Part shown: one piece after another, positions 51,315-61,200 of the stretch | How positions within the stretch are numbered: the first letter of the stretch is position 1 | Layout of the letters: every line of letters starts with the position of its first letter | Assembly: GCA_020632875.1 (NCBI GenBank) | Contig: JACKET010000003.1 | Location: 372,001-436,000, forward strand | Length of the DNA stretch: 64,000 nt | Reading direction: 5' to 3' | From: Alphaproteobacteria bacterium | GTDB lineage: Bacteria; Myxococcota_A; UBA796; GCA-2862545 | Notes under the pieces: model-generated | What the model was told of the DNA's origin: nothing | Seen by the model: only the letters and a program-made list of their open reading frames with translations | Database searches by the model: none | Translations under genes and position numbers: made by a program

Positions 51315-54278
51315 TCAGTCGTAGGTGACGGCGATGTCGTACGTGTTGCAGTCGCCCGCGCCCGGCAGGAAGTGGTACACGTTCACGTAGACCAGCCGCG
51401 TATCGGCGAAATCGTTGCGCCAGACGACCTGCTCGTCGTCGCTCACCGTGAGCGAGCTGTCGAGCTGGTTGCCCCGGTCGTCGTAGATCCGCATGTCGAG
51501 GTCGCCGTTCACGTGCGTGAACAGCGCGTCGACCGTGACGGTCTCCCCCGGGAACACGATGGTGCTGAACCAGTCGGACGACACGCCGTTGACGACGAGG
51601 TCGGTGTAGTCCCCGAGCCCCGTGGCGTACTTCGGGGACTCGTTCGGCTCGAACGCGTCGTCTGCGCAGATGGCGCCGAACGTGTACTTGTTGCAGGTAC
51701 CGGAGAACCTGTAGACGCTCGCGTGGTAGGTGACCGCGCCGCCCGTGGCGTTCGTCACCCGGACGACCTCGCCGTCCGACACGCCCGTCGAGTCGTCGAC
51801 CAGCAACGTGCCCTCGTACACGTCGAGGTCGAGGTCGCCCTGGTCGTCGTCGAAGGCGATCTGCACGTCGATCGACTCGCCGGGATCGAGCGTGAACGCG
51901 TACCAGTCGTCGTCGTCGCACGTCGCGGCGAGGAACTCGGTGGCGTACGCGGAGCCCTGGGCGTCGTTCTCTTCACCCGCGTCGGCGGCACAGGCGGCCG
52001 CCGTGTTCAGCGTGAAGGTCCACGGCGAGCAGGTCGACGACGAGCTCGTGAGCTTCGCGCGGAACGTCTGGGCGACGCCCGAGGCGCCGAGCGGCGCCGT
52101 CACGACGCGGCCCTCGGCATCGTAGAACGTGACCGACGCGCCCGTGAGCGTGTAGTCGAGGAGCCCGCCGGCGGGCACCGTGACCCGCAGCCACTCGACG
52201 TCGCCGCTCGCGATCGACCCGGTGACCGTGCCGGAGACGGAGACCGGGATCTCCCAGCTGGAGTTCGGCTCGTGCGCGTCGTCGCACACGGTGTGGGCGG
52301 CGAGCGCGTACTGCGTGCAGTCGTCGGCCTCGATGCGCACCACGACCGTGGCGGCGTTCGCCGACCCGACGTTCGACACGTACACGCTGCCGGCGTCGGT
52401 GAGGCCCATGGTCGTGGAGTCGACGACGCCGTTCACGTAGACGGTCACGTCGAGCGCGCCGCCGACGATGTCGGTGAAGTCGAAGGTCCGGTCCTGCCCG
52501 GCCGGCACGGAGATGGAGAAGAAGTCGGGAGCCCCGGGGGCGGCCCACTTGTCGGTGCCGTTCACGAGGGCCACGGCCGATGCGAGCGTGTCGTTCGGCT
52601 CGGCGGCGTCTTCGTGGCACTCGACCGCGTAGTCGTAGGTCGTGCAGATGTCTTCGGCGACGACCCGCGCGGTCCAGACCTCCCAGCCGTTGCCGGCGCT
52701 GGTCGCGGTGAGGGTGGCGCCGACCACGTCGGTCGCGGAGTCGCGCACGGTGCCCGCCTCGTCGTAGAGCTCGACGGAGACGATGCCCCCGCCCGAGCTG
52801 AACGTGACGTCACGCGTGGCGCCCTGTGCGACCGCGAAGCTGTACCAGTCGTCGTCGCCGGGCACGCCGACCGCCGTGACGCCGTCGGACGGGAACGCGG
52901 TGTTGCGCAGGTCGTTGTCTTCGAAGCCGTCTTCGACACACGCCGCCGAGTCGTCGATGACGGAGAAGTCGTAGGTGTTGCACTCGCCGGCCCAGAGGTC
53001 GGCCTCGACGAAGAAGGTCTGCGTGGCGCCCGTGTTGTTGCGGAACACCACCAGCTCGTCGTCGGTGAGCGAGAGGGACTGGTCGACCAGGGCGAGCGTG
53101 CTGTCGTAGGCGCGGAGGTCGATGTCTCCGTTGGCATCGACGAACGTGGCGAGCGCGGCGACCTGGACGCCGGCGGGCACCGAGATCGACCACCAGTCGG
53201 GCGAGGTCGCGGTGACCACGCGCGCCGAGAGGCCCGAGTCGATCGCGACGGCCATCGCCTGACCGCTGGTGTCGTTGGGCTCGGCGTCGTCGTCGGGGCA
53301 CACGTCGGTGTCGGTGTCGGCATCCGTGTCGGCGTCGGTGTCGGCATCCGCGTCGGCATCGGCATCCGCGTCGGTGTCGGCATCCGCGTCGGCGTCCGCA
53401 TCCGCATCGGTGTCCGCGTCGGCATCGGCATCCGCGTCGGCGTCGGTATCGGCATCCGCGTCGGTGTCGGCGTCGGCGTCCGTATCGGCGTCGGCATCGG
53501 AGTCCGCGTCGCTGTCGGCATCCGAGTCGGCGTCGCTGTCGGCGTCGGAATCGCTGTCGGCATCGGAGTCGGTGTCGGCATCGGAGTCGGTGTCGGCGTC
53601 GGAGTCCGTGTCCGCGTCGGAGTCGGTGTCGGAGTCCGTGTCCGCGTCGGTGTCGGCGTCGCCCCCGGTGTCGCCGGTGTCGACCACGGGACCCGCGGCG
53701 AAGTCGTACGACGCGCAGCCCACGTCCTGCAGCGTGACCTGCACGAAGAAGCTGTAGTTGCCGGCATTGGTGTTGTTCACGACGACGCGCTCGTCGTCGG
53801 TCGTGCTGTTCGACTCGGTGATCACGGTGCCGAAGTTGTCGGTGACGCGCAGGTCGATGTTCCCGAGGGCGTGCTGGAACGTCGCCGTGATCTCCCACAT
53901 CTGGCCGCCCGGCACGGACACGAGCCACCAGTCGGGCGACGTGTCGCTGACGACCAGGCCGGAGCCCACGAGCCGCGGGCGGGCCTGCCCGAGCGCGTCG
54001 TTCGGCTCGTCGATGTCGTCGACGCACGTGGTGGTGTCGGTGTCGGTGTCGGCATCCGTGTCGGCGTCGGTGTCGGTATCCGCGTCGGCGTCGGCATCCG
54101 CGTCGGCGTCGGCATCCGCGTCGGCGTCGGCGTCGGCATCCGCGTCGGAGTCGGTGTCGGCGTCGGCATCCGTGTCGGCGTCGCTGTCGGCATCGGCATC
54201 GGCGTCGGCCTCGACGGGCCGCAACCCCTGGTTCTTGCAGGCGACGAGGGCGAGGACGAGGAGGAGGTTGTAGCGCAT
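51315..54278 (-). CDS. large lipoprotein with seven or so PPC (pre-peptidase C-terminal-like) domains and two Asp-rich stalks
   Basis: A 987-residue lipoprotein (LVLALVAC, Cys 14). Residues about 23-86 are an Asp-Ala/Thr/Ser stalk; a second, longer stalk covers about 208-330. The rest is made of PPC-like beta-sandwich domains of about 95 residues, each starting with a Cys-x-D-(D/A)-x-x-E-P-N-(D/S) motif (DIDEPNDALGQA, DDAEPNDTSGQA, DAAEPNDTLASA, DAHEPNSSWE, DAFEPNESPKY) and having an internal DWW/DWY core and a terminal C-x-x-Y-x-(F/L/I) strand. PPC domains commonly sit on secreted enzymes or bind surface polymers; here there is no catalytic domain. It precedes the CsgG/FlgO-like lipoprotein in one transcript. 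Confidence 0.87.
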   Translation of the reverse strand: MRYNLLLVLALVACKNQGLRPVEADADADADSDADTDADADTDSDADADADADADADADADADADADTDTDADTDADTDTDTTTCVDDIDEPNDALGQARPRLVGSGLVVSDTSPDWWLVSVPGGQMWEITATFQHALGNIDLRVTDNFGTVITESNSTTDDERVVVNNTNAGNYSFFVQVTLQDVGCASYDFAAGPVVDTGDTGGDADTDADTDSDTDSDADTDSDADTDSDADTDSDADSDSDADSDADSDADSDADSDADADTDADADTDADADTDADADADADADTDADADADADADTDADADADADADTDADTDADTDTDVCPDDDAEPNDTSGQAMAVAIDSGLSARVVTATSPDWWSISVPAGVQVAALATFVDANGDIDLRAYDSTLALVDQSLSLTDDELVVFRNNTGATQTFFVEADLWAGECNTYDFSVIDDSAACVEDGFEDNDLRNTAFPSDGVTAVGVPGDDDWYSFAVAQGATRDVTFSSGGGIVSVELYDEAGTVRDSATDVVGATLTATSAGNGWEVWTARVVAEDICTTYDYAVECHEDAAEPNDTLASAVALVNGTDKWAAPGAPDFFSISVPAGQDRTFDFTDIVGGALDVTVYVNGVVDSTTMGLTDAGSVYVSNVGSANAATVVVRIEADDCTQYALAAHTVCDDAHEPNSSWEIPVSVSGTVTGSIASGDVEWLRVTVPAGGLLDYTLTGASVTFYDAEGRVVTAPLGASGVAQTFRAKLTSSSSTCSPWTFTLNTAAACAADAGEENDAQGSAYATEFLAATCDDDDWYAFTLDPGESIDVQIAFDDDQGDLDLDVYEGTLLVDDSTGVSDGEVVRVTNATGGAVTYHASVYRFSGTCNKYTFGAICADDAFEPNESPKYATGLGDYTDLVVNGVSSDWFSTIVFPGETVTVDALFTHVNGDLDMRIYDDRGNQLDSSLTVSDDEQVVWRNDFADTRLVYVNVYHFLPGAGDCNTYDIAVTYD

Positions 54279-54352
54279 CGTCACATCCCGGGAATCGTCC
54301 ACTGCTATTCGAGAATGCCCCGCCGGGCCAGCGGGCTTGATAGGGTGCAATC
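54279..54352. promoter_or_regulatory. divergent promoter region between PPC lipoprotein and Fur regulator
   Basis: 74 bases separate the two starts. The sequence around 54,292-54,315 is less GC-rich (CGTCCACTGCTATTCGAGAATG). A Fur box could be expected here if the regulator controls itself or the lipoprotein, but no clear match to the usual AT-rich box was found. Confidence 0.4.
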
Positions 54353-54787
54353 GTGAGCGATGCACCCACCGATTCCGCGCTTCGCGCGCAGCTGCGCCGG
54401 TCCGGGCTCCGGGCGACCCGGTCCCGCCTGACCGTGCTGCGCCTGCTGCACGGGGCCGAAGCGCCGACGAGCCACCCCGAGCTCACCGAGCGGCTCGCCG
54501 ACGACGGGTGGGACCGCGCCACGCTCTACCGCAACCTCGTCGACATGACCGAAGCGGGCCTGCTCCGCCGTGTCGATCTCGGCGACCACGTCTGGCGGTT
54601 CGAGCTCGCGGGCCGTCCCCACGACTCCAACGCCCATCCCCACTTCCTCTGCACGTCCTGCGGCGACGTGTCGTGCCTCCCCGATCTCCCGCTCGCGCTC
54701 GAGGGCTCCGGCCTGCCGCGCGCCGTGGTCGACGGGCAGGTGTCGATCCAGCTCCGCGGGCTCTGCGACGAGTGCGCCTCTCCATGA
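54353..54787 (+). CDS. Fur-family metal-responsive regulator
   Basis: A 144-residue Fur/Zur/PerR-type protein. The winged helix lies at about 18-80 (GLRATRSRLTVLRLL, DRATLYRNLVDMTEAGLL). The dimerisation domain has HPHFLCTSCGDVSCL with His 95, His 97, Cys 100 and Cys 103, and the second zinc pair Cys 138 and Cys 141 in GLCDEC, so the structural zinc site is complete. Which metal or peroxide it senses cannot be decided. The start is GTG at 54,353. The next gene, a lipoprotein, overlaps its stop by four bases, so regulator and lipoprotein form an operon. Confidence 0.9.
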   Translation: MSDAPTDSALRAQLRRSGLRATRSRLTVLRLLHGAEAPTSHPELTERLADDGWDRATLYRNLVDMTEAGLLRRVDLGDHVWRFELAGRPHDSNAHPHFLCTSCGDVSCLPDLPLALEGSGLPRAVVDGQVSIQLRGLCDECASP

Positions 54788-55605
54788 CCCTGCTGCTGGC
54801 AGGCCTCTGGGCCTGCACCGAACCGGCGCCGAAGCCGGCCTCCAATCGCTTCGAAGACCTCACCGAAGCGCCGAAGCCCACGCCCGCGCCCGCGCCCGCG
54901 CCCGAGGGCGCGAACGACGACACCCCGGCGTCCCCGGAGCCCGCCGAGGTCGAGCCCGACGACACCGACGCGGGCGGCGTGCAGCTCGGCCATGCGGGCC
55001 CCATCCCGGGGCTCACCGATGCCGAGAAGTCCGACTACCGCAAGCGCGGCACGCTCACGAACGTCAGCCAGCCGCGCATGCTCGAGCCGCTGATCACGCC
55101 CGACCAGTGCGAGGATCTGACGGATGGCGGCCCCCTGAAGGGCGGTGACTCCTGCGTCACGGCGGTGGTCGAGTGCGACAGCCGCACCATCGGGCACACG
55201 GTCGGCGGCATCGACCTCTACACGTCGCGCTTCTACGAGAAGAAGCAGTGCTGGCCGGCCACCAAGAACCACGACAGCGGCAACGAGCGCGTCTACAAGC
55301 TCGTGATGCCCGAGGGCGAGTGGCGCGCGTGGGCCACGCTCTACACGCCGTGCGCCGACCTCGACATCGCCGCCGTCCGCCACGACTTCGGGGGCTGCCC
55401 CACGCTCGCGAGCAACGTGGGGCCGTGCGAGATGTCCGTCCAGAACGGCTTCTACGCCGAGCGCATCGAGCTGACCACCCAGACCAAGCGCGCCGGCGAG
55501 CGGCCCGTCTGGTACATCATCGTCGAGGGCAAGGACGACGCCGAAGGCATGTTCGAGCTCGACATCCAGTGCCGACCGGGCGTCGGCGGGCCGGTCGACC
55601 CGTAG
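54784..55605 (+). CDS. lipoprotein with Pro/Ala-rich linker
   Basis: A 273-residue lipoprotein (LAGLWAC, Cys 11) with a Pro-Ala-Lys linker (APKPTPAPAPAPEG) instead of the Asp stalk, then a C-terminal domain (about 120-273) with eight cysteines and a beta-sandwich look (YKLVMPEGEWRAWATLYTPC, DLDIAAVRHDFGGC, GMFELDIQC). This fits a PPC-like or similar binding domain. It is coupled to the Fur-type regulator gene (ATGA overlap), so a role in metal binding or metal-regulated envelope function is possible but unproven. It ends flush with the stop of the convergent SDR gene. Confidence 0.8.
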   Translation: MTLLLAGLWACTEPAPKPASNRFEDLTEAPKPTPAPAPAPEGANDDTPASPEPAEVEPDDTDAGGVQLGHAGPIPGLTDAEKSDYRKRGTLTNVSQPRMLEPLITPDQCEDLTDGGPLKGGDSCVTAVVECDSRTIGHTVGGIDLYTSRFYEKKQCWPATKNHDSGNERVYKLVMPEGEWRAWATLYTPCADLDIAAVRHDFGGCPTLASNVGPCEMSVQNGFYAERIELTTQTKRAGERPVWYIIVEGKDDAEGMFELDIQCRPGVGGPVDP

Positions 55606-56526
55606 CTACAGCGCGGCGACCCACTTCTCGGTCTCTTCCCAGAGCCGGGCGGCGAGCGCGGCATCGCGGCCGGGCTTCGAGGGCGTCGCGACGTTGCAGT
55701 CGGCCCAGTACTCGCCGTTGTGCTTCGCCGCGTCGGGGTGCGTGGCGACGTACACCTCGGTGGCGCTGCCCTGCGGCACGGTCTTCAGCGCGATCGCAGT
55801 GCCCAGCGACTTCCCGAGCACGCTCACGAACCGTGGCCAGTGGCGCGCGAGGTTCGTCATGATCACGCCCGGGTGGACCGAGTTGGCGGTCTGCGTCGGC
55901 TGCGGAAGGCGGGTCGCGAGGTGCTTCGCGAACAGCAGGTTCGCGAGCTTGCTCTGCCCGTACGAGGCCCAGGGCGAGTAGCCCTTCTCGAACGACACGT
56001 CGTCGAACCGGATGCCTTCGGGCGGCGCCTGCATGTGCGCCGTGCTCGAGAGCATGACGACGCGCCCGTCGGCGTCGAGCTGCTCGAGCAAGCCCGTGAC
56101 GAGGAGGTAGTGCCCGATGTGGTTCGTGAGGAACTGCAGCTCGTGGCCGTGCTTCACCGTGCGCTGGGGCAGCGCCATGATGCCAGCGTTCGCGATGATG
56201 CCTGCGAGCGGGTGCCCGAGGTCGATCACCTGCTTCACCGCAGCGCGCACGCTGTCGGGCTCGGAGAGCTCGCACGCCAGCGGCACCCCGTCGCCACCGA
56301 GGCCCGCGATGGCCGCGGCCGCCTTCTCTTCGGTGCGCGCGGTCGCGATCACCCGTGCGCCGCGCCCGAGGAGCACCCGGAGCGCATCCTCGCCGAGGCC
56401 CGAGTTGCACCCCGTGAGGAGGTACGTGCGCCCCGCGAGGTCGAGGCCGTCGACGACCTCGTCGGCGGTGGAGTTGTAGCCGAAGCCGCTCGGGCCGGGC
56501 CCCTGGAACCATCCGTAGATCGACAT
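55606..56526 (-). CDS. short-chain dehydrogenase/reductase (SDR), retinol-dehydrogenase-like
   Basis: A 306-residue NAD(P)-binding oxidoreductase of the classical SDR superfamily. The cofactor motif is TGCNSGLG (38-45), followed by ATARTEEKA, NAG (113-115), a catalytic Ser in VVMLSSTAH (160-161), and Tyr 189 and Lys 193 in SYGQSKLAN. The length and VHPGV(I)xTNLARH motif place it close to retinol-dehydrogenase/WW-domain-oxidoreductase-like enzymes. The substrate is unknown. The ATG at 56,526 has only a weak ribosome site. It is divergent from the subtilisin-like gene and convergent with the lipoprotein with no bases between the stops. Confidence 0.9.
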   Translation of the reverse strand: MSIYGWFQGPGPSGFGYNSTADEVVDGLDLAGRTYLLTGCNSGLGEDALRVLLGRGARVIATARTEEKAAAAIAGLGGDGVPLACELSEPDSVRAAVKQVIDLGHPLAGIIANAGIMALPQRTVKHGHELQFLTNHIGHYLLVTGLLEQLDADGRVVMLSSTAHMQAPPEGIRFDDVSFEKGYSPWASYGQSKLANLLFAKHLATRLPQPTQTANSVHPGVIMTNLARHWPRFVSVLGKSLGTAIALKTVPQGSATEVYVATHPDAAKHNGEYWADCNVATPSKPGRDAALAARLWEETEKWVAAL

Positions 56527-56650
56527 GCCCGATGCCGTAACGCGCCGGATGGAATCGGAGACGGTTTTCGGGTATGCTCTCCGTGGCGGTGAGACCACCG
56601 TCTTTGCAAGTTGATGCGGCCCGTAAGGGCTCTTGAATTGTGGTGGAACA
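56527..56650 (+). promoter_or_regulatory. divergent region with two hairpins before the protease gene
   Basis: The 124 bases between the SDR and protease starts include two stable hairpins on the protease side: CGGTG/CACCG with loop AGAC (56,587-56,600) and GCCC/GGGC with a GNRA-type loop GTAA (56,619-56,630), then GGTGGAA near the start codon. They could be part of a structured 5' leader. The pattern does not match any riboswitch class I could recall, so no ligand is proposed. Confidence 0.4.
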
Positions 56651-58198
56651 ATGCGGAACTTCTTTCGCGGCGCAGTGTGCGCGGCGGCGCTCGTGGGCTG
56701 TGGGCCCGAGCGCGACGCCCTTCTCGTGGACACGACTCCCGGCGAGACCCTCGACGGCGAGATCCTGATCGACCAGGATCTGACACCCGACGAAGCGGCT
56801 GCGCTCGGGCTCTCGGCCGTCGAGTTCGACAAGGACCTCGGCTTCGGCCTCTACCGCGTGACCGACGGTCGCTCGGTGAGCGAGGTGCAGCAGGCGCTGT
56901 TCGACCGCCTGCCCGGCGCGCGCGTCGAGCCGAACGTGGTCCGCCGCATCCTGTCGAACGACCCGCAGTTCCCGCGCCAGTGGAACCTGAAGATGCTGGG
57001 CGTCGAGCAGTGCTGGGACACGACGCGCGGCGCGGGGATCACGGTCGCCGTGGTCGACACCGGCGTGCACCCGTTCGGCCAGGACACCCCCGTGAACCTG
57101 CTGCCCGGCATCGATCTCGTCGACGGCGACTCGGATGCCGACGACCCCCACGGCCACGGCACGCACGTCGCGGGGACCATCGCGCAGGCGACCGACAACG
57201 GCGTCGGCGTCGCGGGCATGGCGCCCGACGTGAACATCCTCCCGGTCCGCGTGATCAACGAGAACGGCGGCGGCTCGTCGTTCGCCATCGCGCGCGGCAT
57301 CATCTGGGCCGTCCAGGCCGGCGCGGACGTGATCAACCTCTCCATCGGCAGCGACAACGGCGCGGGCGCCGAGATGCAGGCCATCGAATACGCCCTGTCG
57401 CAGGGCGTCGTGGTCGTGGCGGCCGCGGGGAACGACGGGCGCGACCAGCTCTCCTTCCCCGCCGCCTACGCCGGGGTCATCGCGGTGGGCGCCGTGGACG
57501 CGCTGGGCGAGGTCACCGAGTACTCGAACTACGGCTTCGGGCTCGACGTGGTGGCGCCGGGCGGTCTCGTCGCGCGCGACGACGACAACGACAACTCGCC
57601 CGACGGCATCCTCCAGGAGACCGTGAACGCCGACGGGCAGACGGGCTTCGCGTTCCTGCAGGGCACCTCGATGGCCGCGCCGCACGTCTCCGCGACGGCC
57701 GCGCTGCTGCTCGCTGCAGGCGCCCGTCCCGCCGAGATCGAGACGCTCCTCAAGGGCACCGCGCGCGACGTGGGCGAGCCCGGCTTCGACGACCGTTCCG
57801 GCTTCGGGCTCATCGACCCGGTCGCGGCCCTCGCGGCCATCCCGCAGCCCAACGCACCGGCTCCGCCGCCGGCCGATCCGCAGCAGCCCGATCCGCAGAC
57901 CGACCCGCAGCAGCCGGCCGATCCGCAGCCCACCCCGACGCCGTCCGCGGGCATCTCGAACATCGACATCGACCGCTTCGGCTCGATCCTCGTGATGCGC
58001 TGGGACACCGACGTGCCCGCCACGTCCCAGGCGCAGTTCCTGGGCTACGGCCTGATCGGCGAGGAGTCCCTCACGACGGACCACGAGCTGCAGATCTCCG
58101 TCGACTTCTGGGAGACGTACTTCGTGTTCCTCCACTCCACCGACGCGAACGGGAACACGATGACCTCGGGCCTCGAGGTCGTGTTCCCGTTCGAGTAG
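56651..58198 (+). CDS. subtilisin-like serine protease (S8), lipoprotein
   Basis: A 515-residue protease with a lipoprotein signal (AAALVGC, Cys 17), an inhibitor/propeptide region (about 25-115) and an S8 catalytic domain with Asp 136 in VVDTG, His 169 in HGHGTHVAG, oxyanion Asn 261 in AAGNDG and Ser 340 in GTSMAAPH. A Pro/Gln/Asp linker (about 403-435) and a C-terminal beta-sandwich domain of about 80 residues follow. It probably matures by removal of the propeptide and degrades protein outside the cell. The ATG at 56,651 is preceded by GGTGG rather than a canonical site. A hairpin follows the stop. Confidence 0.93.
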   Translation: MRNFFRGAVCAAALVGCGPERDALLVDTTPGETLDGEILIDQDLTPDEAAALGLSAVEFDKDLGFGLYRVTDGRSVSEVQQALFDRLPGARVEPNVVRRILSNDPQFPRQWNLKMLGVEQCWDTTRGAGITVAVVDTGVHPFGQDTPVNLLPGIDLVDGDSDADDPHGHGTHVAGTIAQATDNGVGVAGMAPDVNILPVRVINENGGGSSFAIARGIIWAVQAGADVINLSIGSDNGAGAEMQAIEYALSQGVVVVAAAGNDGRDQLSFPAAYAGVIAVGAVDALGEVTEYSNYGFGLDVVAPGGLVARDDDNDNSPDGILQETVNADGQTGFAFLQGTSMAAPHVSATAALLLAAGARPAEIETLLKGTARDVGEPGFDDRSGFGLIDPVAALAAIPQPNAPAPPPADPQQPDPQTDPQQPADPQPTPTPSAGISNIDIDRFGSILVMRWDTDVPATSQAQFLGYGLIGEESLTTDHELQISVDFWETYFVFLHSTDANGNTMTSGLEVVFPFE

Positions 58199-58207
58199 GG
58201 AGCGCGA

Positions 58208-58234
58208 GGGTCCGTCGCGAAGCGCGGCGGACCC
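58208..58234. terminator. hairpin between convergent protease and amidohydrolase genes
   Basis: GGGTCCG (58,208-58,214) pairs with CGGACCC (58,228-58,234) and an inner GCG/CGC core. It lies within the 45 bases between two convergent stops and could terminate both genes. No T run. The core resembles the hairpin at 20,853-20,884. Confidence 0.6.
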
Positions 58235-58243
58235 GCCCCGTGG

Positions 58244-61200
58244 CTACGGACAGCCGCGGTCGACGCCGAATGCCGTGGCGTCGTCTGCGGTGCCGGCCAC
58301 CCACTCGACGCTCGGGTCGAAGGCGTCGGCGCCGTTCGTGTCGCCCTGCGTGATGGCGCAGTCGCGGACGATGTGCTGGTCCTTCGTGGACAGACCGCCG
58401 CCCGTCCACTCGGAGCCCGGGTCGAAGCCGATCTGGCCGATCACGTCCATCGTGCCGCCGCAGTCGAGCTCGACGGCGTCGTTGCCGTTGAACCCGAGCG
58501 AGCCGCTCGTCTGGTCGCACACCCCGCCGGGGAGGCCCGTCGGGTAGGTGCTGGACGAGTTGCAGAGCACGAAGACGTCGCCCTGGGCGAGCGTCACGGC
58601 GTCGAGCGGGATGTTCGAGCCGGCCGTGGAGTTGCCGTTCGAGTACACGCGGACCGTGCAGGTCGACAGGTCGATGCCCGCCGGGTCGAGCGTGAGTATC
58701 TCGAGGTACTTGTTCGTACCGCTAGACCCCTCGAGGTAGCGGCTGAAGAACGCGCCCGTGCCGACGGCCCCGGCCGAGATGGTGATGTCGGCCGTGACCG
58801 CGCCGTTCAGCGTGGCCGTCACGACCTCGGCGCCTTCGGTGGCCCCGCTGGTCACGTCGAACGTCGCGGAGAGGTCGCCCTGGAGCACCATCACGTCGGT
58901 CGGCACGGTGACGAGGCCGTTCTGCGCGGACAAAGTCACGAGCGAGCCGCCCGTGGGGGCCGGCAGGTCGAGGCTGACCGTGAGCTGCTCGGTGGTGCTG
59001 ATACGCATCGACAGGTCGGCGGGCTCGAGCGCCGCGACCGACCGCGTGCTGCTGTCGTCGTACACGAACACGTCGGCAGCGAGCATGCTGGTGTTGAGCG
59101 TCGCGGTGACGGTCGCGGCGTTCACGTCGGCCGCCACACCCGTCAGCTCGATGCCCTTCACCTGCTCACCCACGTCGAACACCACGCTGGCCGGGCACGT
59201 CAGCGCCGTGGTCGGCTGGCAGTCGAGGGTCACGGTCTCCTGGGCGCCGGCCGGACGGGCCAGGCTCAGGGCGAGCAGCGCGTCGGTGGTCACGCCGGCC
59301 GGGAGGTAGACCACGGCGGGCGTGAGGCTCGCGAGGGTCGGGGCGCCGGCGAGGGCGTCCTGGGCGTCGCGGGGCTCGACCTTGCTGTTGGACTGGTGCC
59401 AGCGCAGCACGCCCGAGAGGGTGGCGAAGGTCTCGCCGACCAGCGGGGGCGGCGTGATCAGGTAGTACCCGTCGTTCACGCGCAGCGCGCCGTCGAGCTC
59501 GAACTCGTTGGTGGGCGCCGTGTCGGCACCGCCCGGCGGGAGGTCGACGGCCGTGACCGTGGTGTCCGTCAGCGCGACGACCACGCTCTCGAGGGCCGTG
59601 GCGCGCGTGCCGCCGGTGGCGACCTCGGCCGCGGTGACCGCGATGGGCGCGGGGTCGGGGTTGCCCGTGCTGACGACGACGTAGCCCGTCACGTCGCTGA
59701 GCTGGATCTGGCCGAAGTACTCGTCGACCGTGCCGAACACGTCGACGATGTCGCCGCGCTGCGGACGCGTCGCGTTGTAGCGCATGAAGGCGTACAGGCC
59801 GGAGTTGTTCTCGTCGACGTACCCGATCTGGCCGGGGACGCGCTGGAGGTAGGCGCCGTCGTCGTCGGACAGCGTGACCAGCATGTTCGACAGCACGACC
59901 GGCGTGCCGAGCGGCACCACGCCCGTCTTCACGTCGTAGACCGTGACGGGACAGGCCCCACCGGGCGAGTAGAACGCCGGGCACGCGTCGCACGCGTCGC
60001 CGATGTAGTCGCCGTCGCCGTCGGCCTGGTTGGCGTTGTCGACCGTGGGGCAGTTGTCGTCGAGGTCGACCACGCCGTCGAGGTCGGCGTCGCGCCAGGT
60101 GCACGTGACGCCGCTCTGGAGCGGGCACGGGTCGCAGGCGTCGCCGATGCCGTCGCTGTCGGCGTCGCCCTGCACGAACCCGTCGACCGGGCGGCCCGGG
60201 TTGAACACGTTCGGGCAGTTGTCGATGGCGTTGTCGATGCCGTCTTCGTCGAAGTCGTTCGTGGAGCTGGTCGGGTAGATGATGCCGTCGCCGTCTTCGT
60301 TGTCGCGGAACGGCTCGCAGCTCGGCTCGTCGGACGGCGGCGCGCAGATGTAGAGCTCGTACGCCGAGCTGCCCACGGACGACTCGATGGCCGCGAGCGT
60401 GAGGCCCGCGTCGTCGCTGACGCACAGGGAGTGGTCGGAGACGCAGCTGCCGAGCGCGTCACAGCTGGCCGACGCGGCGCCGAGGAGCCCGGCGAGCAGG
60501 TCGGTGTCGCCCGTCAGCGGACGGCTGCCGCGGAACACGAGCTCGACGTCGCTCACGTCGGCGTCGATGATCGCGCGGTGGAGCGGGCTCGTCGTGCCGT
60601 CGAAGATGGTGATGTCGGCGACCATCCCGGGGCGCAGGCTGCCGATCTGGCTCTCGGCGCCCATCGCGATGGCGGCCCAGCGCGTGACCATGAGCCAGAG
60701 CTCGCGGTCGCTGAACTTGCTGTCGTAGTAGGCCTGGTTCAGCGTGTCGGCGCAGGCGAGCTCGCGGAGCATGTTCGCGGAGCCCGACGGCACCCAGTCG
60801 GTGCCGAGCGCGATCGGCACGCCGAACGCGCGGTACGTCCGCACGTGCGCGGTCTCGCCGTAGAGCGAGATGTTCGAGCGCGGCGACCACACCAGGTGGG
60901 CGCCGGCGTCCGCCACCTCGGCGATGTCCGCGGGGAGCAGGCCGACGCCGTGGATGATGGAGGTGTTGTCCTCGAGGAGGTCCTCCCCGCCGTTCGCGGT
61001 GGTCCAGAAGCACTGGAACTCGTTGTTCGCGAAGTCGTTGATGCCCTCGGCGATGTGCGGCAGGTAGATGCGGTCGGACAGCGCGAAGCCGGGGCTCTCG
61101 ATGTTGTAGGCGGTGCAGCCGGATGCCGCCTGCGTGCCGTCGGAGTCGCCCATCGGGAAGGTCGAGTAGTTGACCTCCCACCCGCCGAGGCCCTCGTTGT

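Noticed and set aside
56581..56640. Known riboswitch (c-di-GMP-I, SAH, fluoride)
   Set aside because: None of the conserved loops of these classes could be matched by eye; kept only as an unclassified structured region.
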